Shown here in pieces: positions 59,588 through 64,000 of a stretch of 64,000 bases of DNA; position 1 is the stretch's first letter, and each line of letters opens with the position of its first letter. Source of the DNA: Thermoanaerobaculia bacterium (GTDB taxonomy: Bacteria > Acidobacteriota > Thermoanaerobaculia > Multivoradales > J023); contig JAUIJL010000002.1 of assembly GCA_030431255.1 (NCBI GenBank), forward strand, positions 698,750 to 762,749. Reading direction: 5' to 3'. A program made the translations under genes and the position numbers. The notes below the pieces were generated by a model. The model had not been told where the DNA came from, did not search any database, and was given only the letters and a program-made list of their open reading frames with translations.

Positions 59588-60225
59588 TCAACATTCTCTT
59601 GGTCGACGACCAAACCCTATTTCGCGAGGGTTTGGCGACCCTGCTCTCGGTCCACGACGACCTCCGGGTCATCGGAGAGGCGGTCAACGGTCGCGAGGCC
59701 GTGGACAAAGCACGGGACCTGCGTCCTGATGTGATCGTCATGGACCTGCGCATGCCGATCCTCGGCGGAGCCGCCGCCACCCGAGAAATCATGTCGTGGC
59801 CCACCCCACCACGGATCCTGGCGCTCACCACCTTCGACGACGACGACGACGTCTTCGAAGCCCTCCGAGCCGGCGCCGGCGGCTACCTGCTCAAAGACTC
59901 ACCCTCCGAACGAGTCGTCGACGCCATCCGCACCGTCGCCCGCGGCGAGCCCTTCCTCCAACCCTCCATCACCGCCAAGCTGCTAGCTGACCTCCAAAAC
60001 CGACAACCGTCGAGCCACAGCAAACCACCCACCGAAGAGCTCTCCGAGCGCGAGCTCGACATCCTGCGCCTGCTGGCCCAAGGATTACCCAACAAAGCCA
60101 TCGCCACCCGCCTCCACCTAGCGGACGGCACCGTCAAAAACTACGTCACCAGCATCCTGACCAAGCTCGACGTCACCGACCGCACCCAAGCGGCGCTCAA
60201 GGCCCGAGACCTGGGTTGGGTGTGA
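59584..60225 (+). CDS. Response regulator, NarL/LuxR family
   Basis: 213 aa, start overlapping the kinase stop by 4 bp. Receiver domain with Asp8/Asp9, phospho-acceptor Asp54 (VIVMDLRMP), the switch Thr (LALTTF) and Lys in YLLKDSP. C-terminal LuxR HTH: LSERELDILRLLAQGLPNKAIATRL and DGTVKNYVTSILTKLDVTDRTQAA (in parts). Partner of the preceding kinase; targets unknown. Confidence 0.95.
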   Translation: MINILLVDDQTLFREGLATLLSVHDDLRVIGEAVNGREAVDKARDLRPDVIVMDLRMPILGGAAATREIMSWPTPPRILALTTFDDDDDVFEALRAGAGGYLLKDSPSERVVDAIRTVARGEPFLQPSITAKLLADLQNRQPSSHSKPPTEELSERELDILRLLAQGLPNKAIATRLHLADGTVKNYVTSILTKLDVTDRTQAALKARDLGWV

Positions 60226-60412
60226 GGAAATCCACACCTCCCTCCCCGTCGTCCACCACGATTCCTTTAGAAGGCGGCCTACGCTCAGCGCTTTGATCCG
60301 CCCGCACGCCATCCAGTCAAACTCCGCTCCTTCTCGGCCCGACCCTCTCTTCTTGAGCGGGTCACTTTCAGGGAGCAGGGCAGCTGCTCCACCTCCTGCG
60401 CGACACTGGATG

Positions 60413-60736
60413 TCAAGTCTCGTGCTGATTGCTGTCAGGAATCATACATTCGGCCCGCCACTGCTCAAGAGTCTTAAATAGCACCGTAAAAGGCCAATCT
60501 GCAGAAGTTTCCTTCCTCCATGTAAGATGCACGACTGCATACTTGTGATTGAAGCCCTTGAGCTCAAATAGAACATCGTCGCTGTCTATCCTGCGTCCGA
60601 CCGCCCGTAGAGAAACGCCCTGCAGCTTGTGGCCAGGGCTGATTTCTCGCAGTAATTCCTTCTCCAGCGCTTCGCTGTGTCTGTCAGAAGGAGCCCAGGG
60701 CTCTAGCCACTCAGTCTCGTCCTCAATTTCCTTCAT
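60413..60736 (-). CDS. Small hypothetical protein, possible orphan immunity-type gene
   Basis: 107 aa from an ATG at 60736 preceded by GAGGAGAG. No signal peptide or membrane helix; acidic N-terminus (MKEIEDETEWLEPW), then a beta-rich part with VSLRAVGRRIDSDDVLFELKG and YAVVHLTWRKETSADWPFT, ending EQWRAECMIPDSNQHET. The YAVVHLTW...WP pattern resembles small proteins I have seen described as hypothetical; no function is known. It sits 11 nt after the end of a possible decayed gene and close to an Rhs locus, which suggests an immunity gene left by a lost toxin. That is inference. Confidence 0.65.
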   Translation of the reverse strand: MKEIEDETEWLEPWAPSDRHSEALEKELLREISPGHKLQGVSLRAVGRRIDSDDVLFELKGFNHKYAVVHLTWRKETSADWPFTVLFKTLEQWRAECMIPDSNQHET

Positions 60737-60747
60737 TCGCTCTCTCC

Positions 60748-61048
60748 TCAAGTAGCTGACCTGCCAAAAGAGGTTTCTCTCAGGCTGAAGGCGGCCCAAT
60801 AGTCATCGATGGTGCCAGCAAGGAGCTCGCCCGTTCCCTTGAAGAGCCGGAGATACCTCTTATGCTTTCCAAGCGTTGGCCAGCACCTTATTCACTAGCA
60901 AAGCTGTTTGGACTTGCCCCGGTGAAGTTGCCCCGGTTTCGTGGTCGGGCCTAGCTTGGGAAACTCCTTCCGGCACTACGGATCTGGAACCCTCAGCACT
61001 ATCGGCGAGGCAACCTGTCTCGGGACTCGGGTTTGCTCCAGCAGCCAC
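60748..61048 (-). pseudogene. Possible frameshifted remnant of a gene upstream of the small hypothetical
   Basis: One frame reads ...GQVQTALLVNKVLANAWKA then stops (60860-61048). The next frame continues at about the same place with HKRYLRLFKGTGELLAGTID and DYWAAFSLRETSFGRSAT, then stops at 60748. Joined by a one-base shift they give a protein-like C-terminus ending 11 nt before the 60736 start. It could be an Rhs-type toxin tip; the upstream half has no recognisable domain, so the call is tentative. Confidence 0.3.
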
Positions 61049-61072
61049 GCGCTCCGTCGAAGAGCAAAGGTG

Positions 61073-61654
61073 TCAATTTTCGAAATCTTCCAAGAACAGA
61101 CTATAGAATTCAGCATCTGTCTGAACCTCACCTCTAGAGATGGCTTCCCCGAGAATCAGAGCAAGGTCGAGATGAAGCGGTTCCTTGTTGGGAGGTGCTC
61201 CTGATTGAAAGACGTCGAGAAATATACGGCCTTCGTCGCCGACGCTCCAAGATCTGTCTTGTCTCGGAAATAGATTGGCTCCGAGGAAGACGATGCCGCA
61301 TGAGAACAGCTCGTCATCAGTCATCAAGCTCGACTTTTCGGTCTTGATTGCAAAATCAATGGTTTGCCAAGGTTCTGGAAACTCTCCAGAGCGGTTTCCG
61401 TCCGAGAACCTCGAACGGAAAAATCCTTCCATTTTGGCGCGAGTTCCTGGATCGATGATTTGCGCCAAGAAATCCTGAACCCTTGAGTGGTGTCGCTCGA
61501 GAAGCGCTTGATCCTGTACGTTGCGATACTTTTGCAACCACCATACTACGATGAGCCCAATCGTCAGAAGAAGCAGTGCGGGTTCAAGAAGAATTCCACA
61601 GGTCGATCCTCCTGCCGTGCTTTGAACGAGATCTAGCCATGGACGGCTGGTCAT
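61073..61654 (-). CDS. Hypothetical single-pass membrane protein
   Basis: About 193 aa from an ATG at 61654 with GGTGG upstream (a TTG at 61696 is in frame). Transmembrane helix at ~21-38 (LEPALLLLTIGLIVVWWLQ), then a soluble domain with RVQDFLAQIIDPGTRAKMEGF, TIDFAIKTEKSSLMTDDELF and an acidic C-terminus (TDAEFYSLFLEDFEN). No recognised family. More AT-rich than the core genome; lies between the IS remnant and the other small gene in the Rhs neighbourhood. Confidence 0.6.
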   Translation of the reverse strand: MTSRPWLDLVQSTAGGSTCGILLEPALLLLTIGLIVVWWLQKYRNVQDQALLERHHSRVQDFLAQIIDPGTRAKMEGFFRSRFSDGNRSGEFPEPWQTIDFAIKTEKSSLMTDDELFSCGIVFLGANLFPRQDRSWSVGDEGRIFLDVFQSGAPPNKEPLHLDLALILGEAISRGEVQTDAEFYSLFLEDFEN

Positions 61655-61863
61655 GAGTCCACCTGTACCGATCCAGCGCGCAATCGTTCGAGCCAATACA
61701 TCGGCAGGACTGGATTAGGCTCGGCACGCCCCCTACTTGCTCGGCCGAGTCTCTCCCTGGGTCCAGCTACCGATCTTCACCAAGAGAATCTCTGTCTCCT
61801 GACATGGAGCCTCATCTGGACCTACACAGAAGCTTGAGAACCAGATTTCGCCCTGCCCAATCA

Positions 61864-61990
61864 TCACCCCTCTCCAGCTATCCGAGAGCCGACCAGCTCA
61901 CAGGCATGTCGCTCGCTGACGTCGTGCTCTTCCTGAATCCAGGAGGCCACGTCCCGCCGAGACTCGGGGCTCACCACTTCTTTCCGAGCG
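61864..61990 (-). pseudogene. 5' fragment of IS3 transposase orfB
   Basis: In the -1 frame relative to orfA, KEVVSPESRRDVASWIQEEH then DVSERHACELVG matches the start of IS3 OrfB (SERRAC motif). It breaks off after ~40 codons into unrelated sequence and a stop, with no DDE catalytic domain. Confidence 0.75.
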
Positions 61991-62237
61991 CCTCCTTGAG
62001 GATTTGCTTGTCGAGGGTGAGATCGGCGACGGCGGCTTTGAGCCGCGTGTTTTCGGCCTCCAACTCCTTGAGACGGCGGGCCTCGCTGACGTTCATGCCA
62101 CCAAATTTGGCCTTCCACCGGTAAAAGGTCCCGGTGGAAATGCCGTGCTCACGGCAAAGATCCTGAGTTGAAGCTCCACTTTGGTGCTGTTCCAGGATCC
62201 GGATGATCTGCTCTTCGCTGAATCGGCTCTTTTTCAT
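61971..62237 (-). CDS. IS3-family transposase OrfA
   Basis: 88 aa: MKKSRFSEEQIIRILEQHQS helix, HTH region DLCREHGISTGTFYRWKAKF, and a leucine-zipper-like C-terminus (LKELEAENTRLKAAVADLTL). This is the DNA-binding OrfA of IS3-type elements (HTH_Tnp_1). Intact, but without OrfB it cannot transpose the element; it could only bind related IS ends. Confidence 0.9.
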   Translation of the reverse strand: MKKSRFSEEQIIRILEQHQSGASTQDLCREHGISTGTFYRWKAKFGGMNVSEARRLKELEAENTRLKAAVADLTLDKQILKEALGKKW

Positions 62238-62297
62238 GCGCTCCTCCTGGGTCCGATTTTCTCACCAGAAACGGACCGATTTTCGGGGAGCAGGTCA

Positions 62298-62606
62298 TAG
62301 CTGTCCTCCGTGTTGGTTGGAAACCAACCCTAATGACAGTTTCAGGGGCAATCATTCAGGCTTACCGGAAGGACACTGTGGCGTGACCTTGGACGTTGAT
62401 AGAAATCCTGATGCCACGCGCGATTAGTGCTCCTGTAAAGCTCCTATTTCCAATAACTTGGCATTAGAAACTGTTTAAGATGAGTCTCGACGATCGCGGG
62501 CACGTCCAGGCATGACGACTGCGAGGCACTGTCGGTCACGCACCAGCGGGCGTGTACACGCCTTGACCGATCCACTGGTGGCGACACTGAACGGACGTGG
62601 GATCTC
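62298..62606. other. Non-coding stretch with palindrome
   Basis: About 309 bases between the IS end and the GTPase-like gene with no supported gene. It contains the palindrome GGTTGGAAACCAACC near 62314-62328 followed by CTAATG, similar in design to the GGTTGGGG...CCCCAACCCTACG hairpin at 19950. Confidence 0.6.
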
Positions 62607-63176
62607 TCAGGAAAGATGGGAGAGAAGACCAAGAAGACTTGGGATGATCGTCTCGGTACCCACATTTGTCACTGACGAAATCTCAACGATGAGCTGCGTG
62701 GGAAGCCCCAGTAGATCCGCCCATTCCTCTCTGCCTTGTGAGTTTGGAAGGTCCATCTTGTTGACCAAAAATAGAGTGGAATCTAAATCCCAAGAGGCAC
62801 CGATTTCTGCACAAAGATCCTGCCAAAAACGGAACGCTTCTAGGTTTGGTTCAAGTGCCGGCAATTGGCCATCCACTAGAAAGATACGGGTACCTGAGCT
62901 GAGTAGAAAATCAGCTTGATGCTGGACTTTGGGTTCCATCAGAATGGCTTCCTGGAAGGACTCGCAATGAAGGGGACCCAGTAGATCCAAGCGAACCATC
63001 TCGAAGTCAATTCTGTCTTCGCCTAGTTCAATACTGAACGAGAGTTTCAGCATACCTGAGATAGGGTCTCTTTCTACTGGACAGCCTAGGTGTCGGCCTA
63101 GAGCCTTCATAGTTTCGGTGCGCCCAGACAACGCACCGCCAAGAACGGCAACTTTTTCTATTCTAGGTTTTCTCAT
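62607..63176 (-). CDS. Small-GTPase-like protein coupled to the Rhs gene (immunity candidate)
   Basis: 189 aa, ATG overlapping the Rhs stop by 4 bp. Ras/MglA-like layout: VAVLGGALSGRTETMKALG (P-loop with Arg for the Walker Lys), IFLVDGQLPALEPNLEAF, and the guanine-specificity motif LFLVNKMDLPN (N-K-x-D intact), then VEISSVTNVGTETII (SAK-like). The Lys-to-Arg change may reduce hydrolysis. Its position directly after an Rhs C-terminus is where immunity genes are found; a GTPase fold in that role would be unusual. Confidence 0.65.
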   Translation of the reverse strand: MRKPRIEKVAVLGGALSGRTETMKALGRHLGCPVERDPISGMLKLSFSIELGEDRIDFEMVRLDLLGPLHCESFQEAILMEPKVQHQADFLLSSGTRIFLVDGQLPALEPNLEAFRFWQDLCAEIGASWDLDSTLFLVNKMDLPNSQGREEWADLLGLPTQLIVEISSVTNVGTETIIPSLLGLLSHLS

Positions 63177-64000
63177 TGAAACATTCCGTTAATGACCAGA
63201 TAGACGTTGTCCGTCCCTCCTGTAATCGCTTCTTTAAAGTCGCTAGCAGAATCAAAAACCCGGTTCAGCAGCGGATCTAGAATAGTTCCGTCTTTCATTA
63301 GCACAGCAGCGTGAAATCTGAATCCTGTGCCCGAAGTTACAACCCCTGGGGCTGTTGGAAGATTTCCCTTCTTCGCTCTTAGGAAAATCACCGAGTCTGC
63401 ATCTGGAAGATTCGGTACAACCAGTTCAGAGAGATACTTGCAATCGGCAGTACAAGTTTGAGACGCCCTTCTAATGGCTTGTCTCGCGTTGGGATCGTCG
63501 ATTCTTCTGCCAATTCGAGAGACCCGCGCAGAGAGGCGGGTCAGTGCCCGAATGACTGAAGCGGGCTTGCCCGTTCGGAGGGCTCGGCCAATGAACCTAG
63601 CAAATCCCAGCAATGCGAGGGTAGAAGTAACCGCAAGAAAAGCCAAGAGGACCGGCAAGAGATTGGCGATCAGTAGGTCTCTCGCGGACAATTTGCCTCT
63701 GTTCTCAGCGCCCAGAATTAGATTGCCGCCTATACCTCCTTGGATCGAGGCTAATGCTGATCTAATGCCATTTACTGCCAACGTTTCGGAAAGCCCACCG
63801 GAAAACAAACCCGAAGGATCGCTTAGGCTCACCGGGCTCAGCATCGAGTAAACATATCTATTCAGAGACTGCGAAAGTCCTTGTACCGCGGGAAAAGGAT
63901 CCACTGACACAAACCGACCCATCCCTGGATCCAACCAGCGGGCCCGGTGATACCCCAAACCCGCCGCGATGCGCGGCTCTCCAGTAAACCCATAGGCCTG
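63173..64000 (-). CDS. Rhs-repeat protein, C-terminal part with variable toxin-like domain (5' end outside window)
   Basis: Open to the right edge. The first residues in the window (QAYGFTGEPRIAAGLGYHRARWLDPGMGRF in parts) and VSVDPF...NRYVYSMLSPVSLSDPSGL are the Rhs core-associated end that precedes the variable C-terminal domain. The last ~230 residues differ from Rhs sequence: a hydrophobic stretch (DLLIANLLPVLLAFLAVTSTLALLGF), a basic region, then CTADCKYLSEL and FRFHAAVLMKDGTILDPLL. The Cys, His and Asp placement recalls papain-like (Tox-PL/deamidase) toxins, but only loosely. Probably a polymorphic toxin. Confidence 0.82.
   Translation of the reverse strand, partial: QAYGFTGEPRIAAGLGYHRARWLDPGMGRFVSVDPFPAVQGLSQSLNRYVYSMLSPVSLSDPSGLFSGGLSETLAVNGIRSALASIQGGIGGNLILGAENRGKLSARDLLIANLLPVLLAFLAVTSTLALLGFARFIGRALRTGKPASVIRALTRLSARVSRIGRRIDDPNARQAIRRASQTCTADCKYLSELVVPNLPDADSVIFLRAKKGNLPTAPGVVTSGTGFRFHAAVLMKDGTILDPLLNRVFDSASDFKEAITGGTDNVYLVINGMFQ

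Larger units (their letters stand above)
61864..62297 (-). mobile_element. Truncated IS3-family insertion sequence
   Basis: The left end in minus-strand reading is TGACCTGCTCCCCGAAAAT at 62297 downwards, a typical IS3-family terminal inverted repeat. It is followed by a ribosome site (AGGAGG), a complete orfA and the first ~40 codons of orfB, after which similarity is lost near 61864. The rest of orfB with the DDE motif and the other end are missing, so the element is a dead fragment. Confidence 0.8.

Noticed and set aside
61804..62124. 106-codon plus-strand frame
   Set aside because: Antisense to the IS3 fragment.

Overview
This is a GC-rich, densely packed bacterial chromosome segment. The gene mix suggests a Gram-negative heterotroph: a tricorn-type protease, lipoprotein M19 and M49 peptidases, a Ser/Thr kinase with TolB-like and TPR domains, an IPTL-CTERM protein, a Bat/MoxR cluster, two PilT-family ATPases and an Rhs locus. 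That combination is typical of Acidobacteriota (Thermoanaerobaculia-like). The taxonomic call is inference from gene content; no rRNA or tRNA gene was recognised.

Layout. 1-5719 (minus): beta-lactamase-fold hydrolase (cut by the edge), acetamidase/formamidase lipoprotein, membrane-anchored rhodanese and a tricorn protease. 6230-11887 (plus): periplasmic FKBP isomerase with terminator, a divergent PEP-carboxylase homologue and RecQ. 11934-19647: an unexported family-5 solute-binding protein, a large AsmA/YdbH-like protein and RlmKL. 19681-20006 is an 83-bp tandem hairpin array. 20018-23169 is an argR-argG-argH operon with candidate ArgR operators. 23317-32179 (minus): M19 dipeptidase, receptor-like kinase, M49-like peptidase and two PilT-type ATPases.

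32313-37202 (minus) is the most interesting block, a probable RiPP (lasso-like) locus. It holds a PqqD-type recognition protein, an Asn-synthetase-like cyclase with Cys2 replaced by Ser, a 73-aa precursor carrying the Y-x2-P-x-L-x3-G leader motif, an HPr-kinase-like protein and a PRMT-like methyltransferase. The transglutaminase-like leader peptidase (B2) expected for lasso peptides is absent. An IPTL-CTERM exported protein lies next to it.

38270-43538 (minus) is a translationally coupled mutA-mutB-meaB operon (methylmalonyl-CoA mutase plus GTPase chaperone). 43794-46358 holds two convergent zinc-finger membrane proteins; the first has five copies of an unfamiliar CxxH-x11-CxxC motif. 46894-51442 (plus) holds an enolase-superfamily racemase/epimerase, a D-aminoacylase homologue, a GNAT acetyltransferase and a cysteine-dioxygenase-like cupin, ending in a strong terminator. 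51586-57307 (minus) is a MoxR-DUF58-BatA-BatB/C operon with the BatB and BatC parts fused. 57560-60225 (plus) encodes a membrane protein and a NarL-type two-component system.

60413-64000 is accessory DNA of looser, more AT-rich texture: orphan small genes, a possible decayed gene, a truncated IS3-family element, and the C-terminal end of an Rhs protein whose stop overlaps the start of a small-GTPase-like gene, a candidate toxin-immunity pair. Short tandem repeats of 14-17 bp recur between genes, and 15-bp-type minisatellites recur inside genes.
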